Shown: positions 1 through 11,285, counted from the first letter of the stretch. The stretch is 64,000 nt of DNA from Rhynchopus sp. YZ270_cl-10 (GCA_964035575.1 OZ037837.1:1860001-1924000); one strand, 5' to 3'. A program made the numbers and translations. The notes: generated by a model from the letters alone, not told the origin.

Positions 1-350
1 CTGTGAAGTTTTAAAACAAAAGCAAAAGTGGAGTGCATCCTCGGGTGTCTACACTAATACACTAATAAAACTACGTTTTTAAAACATGACAGGTGTCCCC
101 TCAAGTGGACAGAGTGTTCGCACTTCAACTTTTATTTTAATGGAAATTGGAAAAGTGTTGAACAACAATCATTGAACAATGAAAACAAAAGTAATTTTTT
201 CACGATGCAGGTGTGCATTATGCCACCACTCTCTTCACCTTTGCTTTTTTGTATTTTCTCGTGATTTTTTTGTTAAGTAAGAGAAAACCGAATGGAGTGG
301 GAACGCTAGTGAGAGCGCAGCGGAAACGATAGTGGGAACGCAACGAGCTT
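1..350 (+). repeat. dispersed repeat D2, copy 1
   Basis: This stretch is non-coding. Positions 1-260 are closely matched by 10967-11160 (the part with GTGGACAGAGTGTTCGCAC) and by 10308-10430 (the part with CAATCATTGAACAATG). Shorter pieces occur at about 5215-5285, 2567-2600 and 14795-14850. No protein or terminal structure is visible, so the class is unknown. Confidence 0.7.
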
Positions 351-770
351 TTTTCATAATGTTTTATTCTTCCCCACAAAATATCACGCGCAGAGAAACA
401 CTCGTTTTTCACACAGCGCGTCCGTTTGTTTGTTTTTCTCAAACGACACCTTTTTTCAAAAATTTTCCCCCGGTATCACATATGATACTGATTTCCATGG
501 ATACACATGAAAAGGAGTTCCGTGCTATTCACAGAACTCGATAGGCGATTGAGCTTATCTAACAACAACCAAAACAAAAGAAAGTACAAAGAAGAGAATA
601 AAAAATGCAGGAAAAATAGACAAAGAGAAAAACAAAGAGATTTTGACAAAGTGAACAATAAAATTCCTTTGTCAGTGATTCCTTGTTTTCAAAATAAAAA
701 TGTGTGACTGAGTGTGGGGATGCGTTCAAGAATTAAACTCTTCCCCCAAACCCCTTTTCGTCTTTAGTTT
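351..770. other. intergenic, no gene seen
   Basis: AT-rich DNA with only short frames lacking any recognisable protein. I see no convincing feature here. Confidence 0.6.
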
Positions 771-1010
771 TTATGATTACATGCAATGCTAAAAGGAAAT
801 TGAACACCGTACCCTACTCCCATCCTTTTTCCATTTTTCTAATCCGGGGCGGTTGGAGTAGAGCCACATTTCACCGACAGGTCGAGGTGTGTGCGTTTCA
901 CCACAACCTCTCCTTTTGTCTTTATTGTCTTTATTGCTTTATTGTTAGTGGGGGTGGGGGAAAAACATAAAAAGGAAAAGTAGGGTGCGGTTTCAATTTC
1001 TTTATCCAAA
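771..1010 (+). repeat. dispersed repeat D1, copy 1
   Basis: The same sequence occurs inverted at about 28440-28690. It runs from ATGATTACATGCAATG through the purine/pyrimidine part near CTTTATTGCTTTATTG. A diverged third copy lies at about 28890-29070. It has no coding capacity and is a probable short mobile element of unknown class. Confidence 0.7.
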
Positions 1011-1450
1011 CGTCGAGTGAATGCGTAATAATTTTTGAGGTACCCTGTCACGAGTGGGCTTTGTATATTTCGAAGTGTCTCAACTGTGTCAAAACTTTTC
1101 ACAAAAACCCCTTTTCAAAAAAGCTGTCCGCTTTTGCCAGTTGTGTATGCACGTTTAGGAAGGCAACTTCCTCTTTAGCCCACCGACTCCATTTTTTAGG
1201 AATAGAATGGTGTGATTCAAGGGGTACGGGGAACCCACGGGAGAACCACGGAGGAACCTCGGAGAACTGCTAGGGGGTATACTTTTTTTTTGTTGTTCTC
1301 GGTTTCTGTCACAAGGAGAAAACGACCACAAATTTGACTGAGAGAGGTCACCACGGGTTTGTATTGGTTGAAATCTGAAACGTGCCAAAAATGGCATTTT
1401 CGCGCGAAAATAACGGAAAAAATCCCTTGAAAAAAAATAAACCGCCCGTA
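1011..1450. other. intergenic, no gene seen
   Basis: No gene is visible. A motif GAACCACGGAGGAACCTCGG near 1242-1268 recurs in the same orientation near 2248-2272. A T-tract motif near 1277-1312 (GGGGTATAC, T9, GTTGTT) recurs inverted near 2190-2226. The 9-bp satellite is therefore flanked on both sides by related sequence. Confidence 0.6.
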
Positions 1451-1871
1451 TATAGTGTATACTGTGTATACTGTGTATACTGTGTATACTGTGTATACTG
1501 TGTATACTGTGTATACTGTGTATACTGTGTATACTGTGTATACTGTGTATACTGTGTATACTGTGTATACTGTGTATACTGTGTATACTGTGTATACTGT
1601 GTATACTGTGTATACTGTGTATACTGTGTATACTGTGTATACTGTGTATACTGTGTATACTGTGTATACTGTGTATACTGTGTATACTGTGTATACTGTG
1701 TATACTGTGTATACTGTGTATACTGTGTATACTGTGTATACTGTGTATACTGTGTATACTGTGTATACTGTGTATACTGTGTATACTGTGTATACTGTGT
1801 ATACTGTGTATACTGTGTATACTGTGTATACTGTGTATACTGTGTATACTGTGTATACTGTGTATACTGTG
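1451..1871 (+). repeat. 9-bp satellite (TGTATACTG)n, about 47 copies
   Basis: A nearly perfect tandem array of TGTATACTG. Each unit contains the palindrome GTATAC. Because the unit is three codons long, most reading frames stay open on both strands, which creates false open frames of 200-280 codons. The same repeat occurs in the opposite orientation at 14146-14780. Confidence 0.97.
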
Positions 1872-2616
1872 TGCAATACGCAACTGTATATCCCATGGCC
1901 GCCTCCAGTGTTTGTGGCACCTGCGTGCGGTGGTGGTGCATCACATTCCCTTTCCTCCGGGTCGCGGTGTCTGACTGCACAGCCAAGTAGTGCCCCACGT
2001 GCCACTGTCCTGACTTGTCGAGGGGCCTGTGTCTGACTGCACGGACAAGTCGACACCGTCAGTTTGCTTTAGAAAATTCATTTTTCGTTTTTTTTTGGTC
2101 GTTACTTTTATGTTTTGGTCAGCAAAATCACTTTTACACAACCTGAGGGTACGTGTGCGGTTGCCAGGTCTCGAAGCCCCCCGGGTGGCGAAAACCGAAA
2201 ACAACAAAAAAAAAGTATACCCCCCTTACCGGAGTACCTACGGAAGAACCACGGAAGAACCTCGGAGAATCGGTTTGGGTGGTCACACCATTTGAGCATT
2301 TTTTTTTTTTGGTTTTTTGGTTTTTTAATAGAAATTAGAAACCTGTAACCAAAAGAAAACCGACGCAGGAGCTTTTCTTGGAACTGTTTTATTCTCCTCA
2401 CCCCAACAACAACATCACATTCAGAAAAACACTGTTTTTTCGTTTTTATTCGCTTTCTTTTCTTCTTCCTCACACTTTGTTACTGTGAAGAAAAATTTTT
2501 TCGTTTGCTTTGCTTTTATCTATTGTCTTCACGCTTTATCGTTGTTGTTGGGGTGGGAAATAAAATTCAGCCAACAATCATTGAACAATGCTTATCCATA
2601 TCCAGTGGGGCTGATT
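1872..2616. other. intergenic between satellite and cyclase A
   Basis: No gene is visible. The stretch holds the right-hand partners of the motifs noted at 1242-1312 and a short D2 piece near 2567-2600 (CAACAATCATTGAACAATG). Confidence 0.6.
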
Positions 2617-2816
2617 CACAGTACCTAATCCACACACCTGCATTCTTTTCCAAGAAGTGCATATTTTTGTCCCTTCAACACACACGTTCTGTCTTTGAAC
2701 ACTATGTGTCACTTTCCCCACTCTCCCGCATCCTCTTGCCCACAGCACCCAGTCCCCACAAGAACACCACACCACAACAGGAACCCTACACGTGACGGGA
2801 GCGGCTGTGTGGTGGG
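2617..2816 (+). promoter_or_regulatory. shared 5' block of cyclase A with splice-acceptor-like tract
   Basis: About 190 bp nearly identical to the sequence before cyclases B, C and D. It contains CACACCTGCATTCTTTTCC, then a long pyrimidine-rich stretch ending CTCTTGCCCACAG (AG at 2744-2745), 71 nt before the ATG. I read the tract as a 3' splice acceptor, cis or trans. Any promoter would lie in or upstream of this block. No TATA box or initiator is identifiable. Confidence 0.55.
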
Positions 2817-5027
2817 ATGCAACGTCTCAATGCAGTGCTGTCGATGGACGGGACACTCAGCAGCAAGGCCAGAGAGAGGCGCACCAGGTTTTTTATATTT
2901 GCCAATGCTGGTTTGTTAGCTCTTTTGGTGACCTTTGCAGGCTCGTTTTCGATGCAGGTGAAGACCCCAATCTCTCTGGCCGGGACTGTGTTCTGCCTTA
3001 TTGGACTTAGTATTGCTGTTTGTGCAGTGCTGTGCAGGTTTCGGCTGAACACACATCTGGTGGTAGGTGCACTGTACTTGGTATCGGCTGGCTGTCTGCT
3101 CTTGGACTTCGGAGCCCGTGCACTGTCGATAACACAATGGCCGTTGCTTGTGCTCGTAATCGACATGTTGCTTGTGATGCAGGTGCCTGCACGGTACAGC
3201 TTGGGACTCGTCTGTTTCATAGTCATGTGGCTTCTCCTGCTTGGTGTTGAGGAGAGCTTCAGGTTTGGTCTGTTGGACCTGCCAGTAATGCCAGCACAGG
3301 AGGGTGAGTACGGGCGCCAGTATTATCATGACATGCAATACGACTGTGCCACTCTGCCGTGTCCAGTGAAGTTTCCATCCCCTGGCCTGTTGGGATCGCT
3401 GACGGTCTTTGTCATTGACTTCATCGTGACTCGAGGCTTCGCACACGAAGTGCTGAAGGAGCAGGCATCAATGGAGCGGACGATCAACACTGTGCAGGAG
3501 ATTGCCGCACTCCTGGCTTCCTACGACGTGGAGAAGGTGGCAGAGCTGCTGGAGGCTCATGAGGGTGACCTGCCTGAGGGGATGAGTGCAGCACTGCGTG
3601 CGTTGGAGAAGAACCTGCGGAAGTACCGTCCGTACCTGCCTGCTGCGCTGTTTGAGGTGGATGAGGACGGTGTGCAGCAGCCGACTGTGGCACCGCCTGG
3701 GCTTGACAGCGAGACAGCAACGATTGTGTTCACAGACATCCGTGCGTCAACGTCGATCTGGGAGAACGCACCTGAGGGGATGCGTGCTGGACTGCAGATC
3801 CACAACGCTGTGATGCGTGATGTGATGCGGATGTGTGGTGGGTACGAGGTGAAGACCATTGGCGATGCATTCATGATTGCCTTTGCATCCACTTGCGATG
3901 GTGTGGCGTTTGGGTTGCGTGTGCAGGAACGTCTTTTCGAAGCAGACTGGCCTGCGTCTCTGCTTGAGGATGCACCCATCTGTTCTCGTCAGGGCTCGCT
4001 GTGGGGTGGTCTGACTGTGCGCATTGGTGTGAACACTGGCCCTGTGACTGTGGAGCAGAACACACTGACGGGACTGACAGACTACTTCGGACACACAGTG
4101 AACGTTGCATCACGCCTTGAGAGCACATGCACACCTGGTGCTGTGGCTGTTCCCTCTAACCTGTGGACATCTGTCTCTGGGTCGTGCAGTGCTGTTGCTG
4201 GTGTGCCAGAGGCAGTTCACTTGAAGGGTGTGTCTGGGAGCACGTTGGTGTGCTGTGTGCGGCCTGTCTCACTTGGGGGACGCAGGGAAACACCACTTTG
4301 CGAGTCTTCTCCACCGCCTGCGAATCTGGCAATGAGTCTTTCCACATCCGCGTCGTCTGTTTCACACACAACCTCTGTGAGGACCAGAGGACGAATGGAA
4401 ACCACACTTTGCGAGTCTTCACTTTGCGAGTCTTCTTCGCAAAGTGCCAAACCGCATACGAGTCTTTCCATATGTGCGTCGTCTGTTTCAACCAGAAGCA
4501 ACCTTGCAGTCTCCACACGTCAGACCTCCGGCACACTGGGAGTTGCACAGCTTGCAGTTGGTGACATGGGAAAAAACATAGCCTTTCACCAGATGAGCTC
4601 ACGACTCACGACACTGACGACGGCACTGGAGCAGAGTGGAGGGAGTCTGGTGACGCTGCTTGGGAACTGTGTGTGTGTTGGGTGGAACGTGTCGCGTTCT
4701 GCATCTGCACACATGGAGAACGCGATACGGTTTGTGCAGCGCATGTCTGTGAAGTCTGCAGTGAACGGTGCTGGTCTTGCAAGCGGTCCTGTGCAGCACG
4801 GGGATGTTGGTGCACGGAGCCAGCGCTTTGTGACTGTGATGGGGGATGTTGTGCGTCGGAGTTGGGCGCTGTGCGAGGAGGCTGTGCGTGACAGGGTTGT
4901 GTGTCTGTACGAGCCTCCTGAAGGGACAACACTGCCGTCTGCACTTGAAGACGTTCTTGTGCAACACAAGGGTTGTTACCGGGTGCTTGAGGCACAGGAC
5001 AACAGGGAACGCGACAATGTGTTTTAG
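2817..5027 (+). CDS. membrane adenylate cyclase (cyclase A), class III
   Basis: This 736-residue protein probably makes cAMP from ATP at a membrane. About six hydrophobic spans lie at residues 24-44, 52-73, 80-100, 109-124, 128-144 and 190-205. A helical linker (about 208-275) ends in the motif LRKYRPYLP. The catalytic domain (about 298-470) has metal-binding Asp307 (VFTD) and Asp350 (KTIGD). It has ATP-selecting Lys346 and Asp422, and transition-state Asn429 and Arg433 (VNVASR), so it looks active and adenylate- rather than guanylate-specific. A Ser-rich linker holds a tandem duplication around the motif TLCESS. A second cyclase-fold domain (about 575-700) keeps GLASGPVQHGDVG, but its second Asp is Asn and the Asn/Arg pair is lost. 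The start is the first ATG after the 5' block, and it is conserved in B, C and D. Only this copy joins the tail domain in frame. Confidence 0.9.
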   Translation: MQRLNAVLSMDGTLSSKARERRTRFFIFANAGLLALLVTFAGSFSMQVKTPISLAGTVFCLIGLSIAVCAVLCRFRLNTHLVVGALYLVSAGCLLLDFGARALSITQWPLLVLVIDMLLVMQVPARYSLGLVCFIVMWLLLLGVEESFRFGLLDLPVMPAQEGEYGRQYYHDMQYDCATLPCPVKFPSPGLLGSLTVFVIDFIVTRGFAHEVLKEQASMERTINTVQEIAALLASYDVEKVAELLEAHEGDLPEGMSAALRALEKNLRKYRPYLPAALFEVDEDGVQQPTVAPPGLDSETATIVFTDIRASTSIWENAPEGMRAGLQIHNAVMRDVMRMCGGYEVKTIGDAFMIAFASTCDGVAFGLRVQERLFEADWPASLLEDAPICSRQGSLWGGLTVRIGVNTGPVTVEQNTLTGLTDYFGHTVNVASRLESTCTPGAVAVPSNLWTSVSGSCSAVAGVPEAVHLKGVSGSTLVCCVRPVSLGGRRETPLCESSPPPANLAMSLSTSASSVSHTTSVRTRGRMETTLCESSLCESSSQSAKPHTSLSICASSVSTRSNLAVSTRQTSGTLGVAQLAVGDMGKNIAFHQMSSRLTTLTTALEQSGGSLVTLLGNCVCVGWNVSRSASAHMENAIRFVQRMSVKSAVNGAGLASGPVQHGDVGARSQRFVTVMGDVVRRSWALCEEAVRDRVVCLYEPPEGTTLPSALEDVLVQHKGCYRVLEAQDNRERDNVF

Positions 5028-5289
5028 TTGTGCTCTTACGACTGTGGCGTCTGTACGGTTGCCGGCTCTCATTTGGTGCAAGGTGAGTGAGTTTTTGACA
5101 ACGTTTTCTTCACACGCTGTGTAGTTGCTCACCAGACGTTCTTTACATGACGGACGGTCCTTCTCAGGTGTGAGGGGAAAGTACAGGGTGTGGCTTTTAC
5201 GGAGCTTCTTCGGAGTGGCTAAAATGTTTTTTAAGCATAATAGGTATCCCTCGCGTGGACAGAGTGTTCGCACTTCCAACATTTATTTT
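5028..5289. other. 3' flank of cyclase A
   Basis: Non-coding. It contains a D2 piece (GTGGACAGAGTGTTCGCAC, about 5258-5276) directly before the A-tailed repeat S1. Confidence 0.6.
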
Positions 5290-5504
5290 TTCGGTGACAT
5301 GACACTTGTGACATATCGTAGGAAATCTTTTAGTATGCGCGAAGACGATTCTTGTGCTCCTCATTCTCCCCACACACTATGTCAATACAACAGGTTAGAC
5401 CGTTTGGCCTGGGAGGGTTTGGGGTTTCTTCTTTCTCTCAGTTCAATCTTGAACAATTTCGAGAGGAGTTTTATTTATTTTTCAAAAAAAAAAAAAAAAA
5501 AAAA
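5290..5504 (+). repeat. SINE-like A-tailed repeat S1, copy 1
   Basis: About 215 bp beginning TCGGTGACATGACAC and ending TTTTTC followed by about 21 A. It is matched at 9900-10118 with one visible difference in the body, so both copies are young. No protein is encoded. I see no clear A or B box, so a tRNA origin is not shown. Confidence 0.8.
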
Positions 5505-5589
5505 TGAAGTACAGAACATGTGAACAAGTGAGGTATTCTCACTGTCATGACGCTTCTCCGTCGTACGAGGACACCTGCGCCGCCACAAC

Positions 5590-6715
5590 AACTTTGGTAT
5601 AAGAACCATTTGTTGTTTATTTTCTACACCTACGCCGCCACAACAACTAGGTATAAGAACCTCTTGTTGTTTATTTTCAACACTTACGCCGCCACAACAA
5701 CTAGGTATAAGAACCTCTTGTTGTTTATTTTATACACTTACGCCGCCACAACAACTTTGGTATAAGAACCTCTTGTTGTCTATTTTATACACTTACGCCG
5801 CCACAACAACTAGGTATAAGAACCTCTTGTTGTTTATTTTATACACTTACGCCGCCACAACAACTAGGTATAAGAACCTCTTGTTGTTTATTTTATACAC
5901 TTACGCCGCCACAACAACTTTGGTATAAGAACCTCTTGTTGTTTATTTTATACACTTACGCCGCCACAACAACTAGGTATAAGAACCTCTTGTTGTTTAT
6001 TTTCAACACTTACGCCGCCACAACAACTAGGTATAAGAACCTCTTGTTGTTTATTTTCAACACTTACGCCGCCACAACAACTAGGTATAAGAACCTCTTG
6101 TTGTCTATTTTATACACTTACGCCGCCACAACAACTTTGGTATAAGAACCTCTTGTTGTTTATTTTATACACTTACGCCGCCACAACAACTTTGGTATAA
6201 GAACCTCTTGTTGTTTATTGTCTACACCTACGCCGCCACAACAACTAGGTATAAGAACCTCTTGTTGTTTATTTTCAACACTTACGCCGCCACAACAACT
6301 AGGTATAAGAACCTCTTGTTGTTTATTTTATACACTTACGCCGCCACAACAACTTTGGTATAAGAACCTCTTGTTGTTTATTGTCTACACCTACGCCGCC
6401 ACAACAACTAGGTATAAGAACCTCTTGTTGTTTATTTTCAACACTTACGCCGCTACAACAACTAGGTATAAGAACCTCTTGTTGTTTATTTTATACACTT
6501 ACGCCGCCACAACAACTAGGTATAAGAACCTCTTGTTGTTTATTTTATACACATGCACCGCTACAACAACTAGGTATAAGAACCTCTTGTTGTTTATTTT
6601 CAACACTTACGCCGCTACAACAACTAGGTATAAGAACCTCTTGTTGTTTATTTTATACACTTACGCCGCCACAACAACTTTGGTATAAGAACCATTTGTT
6701 GTTTATTTCCACACC
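5590..6715 (+). repeat. 54-bp minisatellite with a hairpin in every unit, about 20 copies
   Basis: The unit runs from ACGCCGCCACAACAAC through AGGTATAAGAACCTC to TTGTTGTTTATTTT. Spacing is 54 bp, or 55 where CTAGG is replaced by CTTTGG. Within each unit AGGT pairs with ACCT around the loop ATAAGA, and ACAACAA pairs with TTGTTGT outside it. The 54/55-bp alternation breaks every frame, so the short open frames here are not genes. Confidence 0.93.
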
Positions 6716-6905
6716 TTCGACCCTCAACCAAATTGAATCTTATACGGTAGCGGAACCCCTGATTCTACACTCTTTCGCCGCTCCGACAAATGTCCCTATA
6801 AGAAGGGCACCCCTCGCCGGTCTGCCGTGTTCTAGTCCCTAAAAGGAAGGTCACTCTGCTGACTTGGGTTTCAAGTCCCTATAAGAAGGGCACCCTTTGG
6901 AGTTT
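6716..6905 (+). repeat. CCCT-ATAAGA-AGGG hairpins next to the minisatellite
   Basis: Two copies of TCCCTATAAGAAGGGCACC (about 6793-6811 and 6876-6894) and a degenerate one near 6835 form hairpins. Their loop is the same ATAAGA as in the 54-bp array, but the arms are different and still complementary. Confidence 0.75.
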
Positions 6906-7639
6906 TGGTCTGTGAAGATGCTGCCAGTTACAACACCCACACGCGCTGCGTATGCGAAAAACGTGCTCTACGACGCTGTTTTGCGCGCAGCCCAGAGTCA
7001 GCCTTAGGGGTTCAGTCAGCGTTTTTTGACGACATAATCCGGCCTACGGGGTTTGGCATTAATTTCGAAAGGCCTTCAAATGCTGGGATATACACAGAGG
7101 ACAGCAGTTACGTGGAGATTCCCGGATGTGCTGTCCAGATCTGCCAACACGGACACAGTACATTTACAATCACCCGCACCCCAGAGAAGTTTGTCTCGCA
7201 GTACCTAGAGGTGGCAGCCAGCTCCCTTCTCCGACCACCCCATCTGACCACCCAAGCCCACTCAAGTGCACAGAGCGCGACACTCGCAAACGGCGACCTG
7301 TGAAGGAACCGCCCTCGACTTCCAAGGCGGCATCCTCTCAGACTGCCCTGCGTGGCCACCGGTGTCAGACATCAACAGGCTTTACTGCCCAGATGGTTCC
7401 AACACAAGGATGTCCAGGCATTTTCCTTCGTACCGTCGATTAAGGTCCTCGACACAGACGACAGGATTCAAAAAAGTTACGTTTCCTGCCAAACTACAAC
7501 ATCGACTTCACGAGACAGTGTGCCTCATCATACTTTCAACTATGATGGCAAGCGGTTTTTTGGAGCCTGTGCCACATGCACCGAAGTCCAAAAGGGGTGT
7601 GCGGATGTCGAAAAGTTTCTGCACCTTCTACCGTGCAGT
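6906..7639 (+). other. protein-like debris upstream of the eEF2 pseudogene
   Basis: An open frame (about 6905-7303) translates to plausible but unrecognised protein, for example GFGINFERPSNAGIYTEDSS. From about 7304 to 7640 fragments in several frames look like decayed coding sequence. I cannot assign a family. Confidence 0.4.
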
Positions 7640-8270
7640 CAACTATTTCCAGGGACTGCAGAACTACGACCCCGTCGCACTGATCACCCTCCGCCCTATT
7701 CATGTACGTGTCGAAGATGTTTCCGCGGCAGACAAGACACATTTCACCGCGTTTCGGTCGTGTCTTTCTCTGGGAAGATCAAGGACGGACAGAAGGCACG
7801 CACCAGGGGTCCCAACTACAAATCCGAAACCAAGAAGGACATGGCTGTGAAGAACATCCAGCGCCGCAGCGATTGTACCCTGCTCAGAATGGAGCGTTAC
7901 CAGGAGGCCGTGTTGAGGACGTGCCCTGTGGTAACATTTGTGAAGACTGCGACCAACCGACGAGAAGGAGAGCGAGTGCTACCCCCTGAAGGACATGAAG
8001 TACACTGTATCGCCCGCTGTGCGTGTCGCTGTGGAGTGCTCCTCCCCCGCCGACCTACCCAAGCTTGTTGAGGGACTGAAGCGTCTGCCGAAGTCCGACC
8101 CGCTTATGCAGTGCTCGATTGAGGAGTCGGGAGAACACACCATCGCCGGAGCGGGAGAGCTTCGCTTTGATATCTGTCTGAAGAATCTTCAGGAGGACTA
8201 CATGACTGTGTCAAGTGGAAGATCTACGAGCCGTTGCGTCGTTTCGTGAGACCATCACCGAAGTGTCTGA
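7640..8270 (+). pseudogene. eEF2 (translation elongation factor 2) pseudogene fragment
   Basis: The central part of eEF2, the GTPase that moves tRNA and mRNA through the ribosome, is spread over several frames. Pieces in order are MYVSKMFP and FGRVF (near 7700-7770), FSGKIKDGQKARTRGPNY (near 7768-7820), VEDVPCGN (near 7910), then [11 protein letters not shown] with [17 protein letters not shown] and [20 protein letters not shown] (7995-8200), and [12 protein letters not shown] (near 8235-8270). These are the domain II-IV junctions of eEF2. At least three frame changes separate them. The GTP-binding N-terminus and the diphthamide-bearing C-terminus are absent, so this is a dead partial copy. 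A functional eEF2 must lie elsewhere. Confidence 0.87.
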
Positions 8271-9784
8271 CGAACAAGCACACCCATCTTTTCTGCAGGG
8301 GAGCGCTCCTTGGAGACAACTACTACCATTACTACACAGACTCACGGACGACGGGGTGAGCACTCCGAAGGATGTCTGCAACAAGAACTTACCAGGCACT
8401 ACACCTTCCCACCCAGCTGCGGGGGCCGCTTATCTGCTTCCGTGCATACCAGCAGCAACAGCTCCACAGAAGCCCACCTGCTTCAGAGAGACGTCAACCT
8501 GCTCGCGACCACGACCGACGCCTTCGAGGACTTCCCCGTGAGGATACAAGTTCGTTTACATGAAATGCGGAGTACTTACTTGTGGTGACCTTACTGCCGA
8601 TGCTGTATTTTGTTTGACTGAAATCCCCTAGAGGAGGCCACTATTCGGCAGTCCTCAAGATGAGGAAACCTTTTGTCGACCGAAGTCCTCCGGAGTAGGC
8701 AACTTTTGAGGGTTCTCGTTTAAGAGGTGAAGTACTCAGCAAAGTTTACTGTAAGCCCTCCGAGAGAGGTCTCCATTGCTGAAGCCCTGAAGATTGATAC
8801 GCATGGTGAGGTGGAAGACAACAGAACAAAGAACAATGGACGTTGATGCTGCAGAGAACACCTGGGCAGTTTCACTTCTCAGAAACACGGGCGTTACCGA
8901 TTCAGCCGGCCCTCGTGATGGGAGATGACACGTGGAAATACTACGTGCGGGCATACAACAAGCTTCCTTGGGAGCAAGCGACCAAGTTCGACAAAACTGA
9001 CGAAATCAGAGGGTACAACGCGTGGGGTGACCTTGTACAGCCGCATTTTCATGGACACGAAATCGCAAGTCCACACCAGGAATAACGTCATGCATCGTAG
9101 TAGATGTCGAAGCTGGCGTTTTCGCGGAGTGCCCCGACACTGTACAACACCAAAGATGAGCAGGCAGCAACAAGAAGTCGAGAGAGAGAGCCTCCGCTCC
9201 GTTGTGCAGGAACATCGAAATAGTAGACGAAGCGATTTCCGACGCACGACAGCGATTACTCGACGCCGATTGCAAAATATAGGCAAGCTTCTAAACCACA
9301 GCTAGCGATGTTGAGGCAACCTGGACTGTTGTTTTCCAAGAGAGACAACTGGTGACCGTTAGAAGTTCACTTGTTTTGCAGGGCCGATCCTTTTGCCGCA
9401 CCCAGACTCGTGAATACGACCATCGTCCAATCTCTCACGCACCCGGTCTACACCATGCTCATTACGTGAACACTACAACGTGCGTGCCTAAATTACTGTT
9501 GGGGGATTTTCATCATCGGAACAATGCCTTTGTGGTATCCTACGCAGCTGCTGCGTTGCAAGAACGTATCTAAGGAAAGTGACGAAGCACGCGAGACTTC
9601 GGGCCATCATATATCATTTTTATCTCAATCCCTGCATTACGTGCCTTACGCAGTTACTCTATTTATTTGCAGCCACACAGAACAATTTCGGGCCAGAGCT
9701 CCTCCCGAGCTCCTGGATGGATCATCCCGTTTCGCTGAAGAAGTTTTTTCGCGTAGCGTCCCTTGAGGGTCCCAAGGGTCCTGG
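8271..9784. other. no assignable gene
   Basis: Short frames only. One (8843-9085) gives a protein-like stretch including WKYYVRAYNKLPWEQATKFD that I do not recognise. The rest shows nothing convincing. Confidence 0.5.
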
Positions 9785-10307
9785 GTGTGATCTGGGGTGA
9801 GGAAGCGTTCCAACTTTTCAACCTCTTCCCCAATTTACCTTTCACGCCTTTTTTACCCTCCCCCGTTTTAGAATCAACAGAGAGTGTACGTTAAGATTTT
9901 TCGGTGACATGACACTTGTGACATATCGTAGGAAATCTTTTAGTATGCGCGAAGACGATTCTTGTGCTCCTCATTCTCCCCACACACTATGTCAATACAA
10001 CAGGTTAGACCGTTTGGTCTGGGAGGGTTTGGGGTTTCTTCTTTCTCTCAGTTCAATCTTGAACAATTTCGAGAGGAGTTTTATTTATTTTTCAAAAAAA
10101 AAAAAAAAAAAAAAAAAAGAAAGTTTAGAAGGGAGTAGGTTTCATCGTCAGAAGAACCCACCCTATTCAAACCCAAACCTTTGTATTGTAGTGTGATCTG
10201 GGGTGAGGAAGCGTTCCAACTTTTCAACCTCTTCCCCAATTTACCTTTCACGCCTTTTTTACCCTCCCCCGTTTTAGAATCAACAGAGAGTGTACGTTAA
10301 GATTTTT
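9785..10307 (+). repeat. 117-bp direct repeats flanking an S1 copy
   Basis: Positions 9785-9901 and 10191-10307 are identical over about 117 bp, beginning GTGTGATCTGGGG and ending GTACGTTAAGATTTTT. They bracket S1 copy 2 plus 72 bp of other DNA. This is either a 406-bp tandem duplication that received S1 or an unusually long target-site duplication. Confidence 0.85.
9900..10118 (+). repeat. SINE-like A-tailed repeat S1, copy 2
   Basis: Nearly identical to 5290-5504, with a longer A tail (about 25). It starts exactly at the end of the left 117-bp repeat. Confidence 0.8.
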
Positions 10308-11285
10308 AATAGAAATTGGAAAAATGTTGAACAACAATCATTGAACAATGGAAGCAAAATCAATATTTTCACTATGCAGGTGTGCATTATGCCACTCTCT
10401 TCACCTTTGCTTTTTTGTCCTAACAACCACTGCGTTCTTGTATCGCTCAACTATTTTGGTGTCATCTGGGCGAGGAAACGTATCAACCATAGTTGCTTGT
10501 GTACCTGTTTCTGACATTGAACCACCACCACCACTCCCGCTGCAGATCGATTTGTCTGCAGTCAGGTTTCGCCTTTCCAGGTGGAAGCACCAACACCCCT
10601 TTCCTTCCTTTTTATTTGCTTCCTCTCCTCCTTCCTCCCCTGTCCCCGATGTGCATTACTGTGTATTATGCTCGGTTGTTTTTTGTGTCTGTTTGCGCTT
10701 TCTTTTAAACGTTTCTCCATGTATTGCACGGGAAACAATATGACAAACAGGTGCAGGGTGGTTCCGTGCATAGAACCTGGCACCTTGTGTGTCTTCCAAA
10801 AACCAAAAGCGTTGTGTGTGAAGTTTTGAAGGAAGGAAAAATAAAATTCTTTGGAAAGATTTGTCACAAAATATTTTCAAAGAAACAAAAAGCAATTTGA
10901 AATAGGTAGTTGATCCCTTTTAACTTTTTTTTGTGATTTTGAAGTAGCACCGAAGTGTCTCCGGTCTGTGAAGGTTTAAATCAAAAGCAAAAGTGGAGTG
11001 CATCCTGTGGTGTCTACACTCATGCACTAATAAAAGTAAGTTTCAAAAAACATGACAGGTGCCCCTTCGCGTGGACAGAGTGTTCGCACTTTCCAACTTT
11101 TATTTTATTAGAAATTGGAAACCTGTTCAGCCAACAATCATTGAACAAATGTCAATGTTGGGGTGATCAGAGGTACTTTTTTGCAGCTCGAGTCAAGAAA
11201 AATCACAAAAAATCACAACGGTTACAAACGGTTACAAATGCTTACAAAAACGAAATTGTGATTTTGTTTGGGTTTTTTGTGAGCG
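10308..11285. other. intergenic with two D2 copies
   Basis: D2 pieces lie at about 10308-10430 and 10967-11160. Between them is T/C-rich DNA without a recognisable gene. Confidence 0.6.

Noticed and set aside
1155-2056. Open frames of 190-280 codons with repeats such as YTVYTV or HSIHSI, also at 14044-14873
   Set aside because: They are produced by the 9-bp satellite on both strands.
5590-6715. A CRISPR array
   Set aside because: Units are contiguous 54-bp repeats with no unique spacers, and the genome is eukaryotic.
5547-6842. Repeat proteins of type RYKNLLLFI in the 54-bp array
   Set aside because: The alternating 54/55-bp units end every frame. The hairpin explains the repeat better than coding does.
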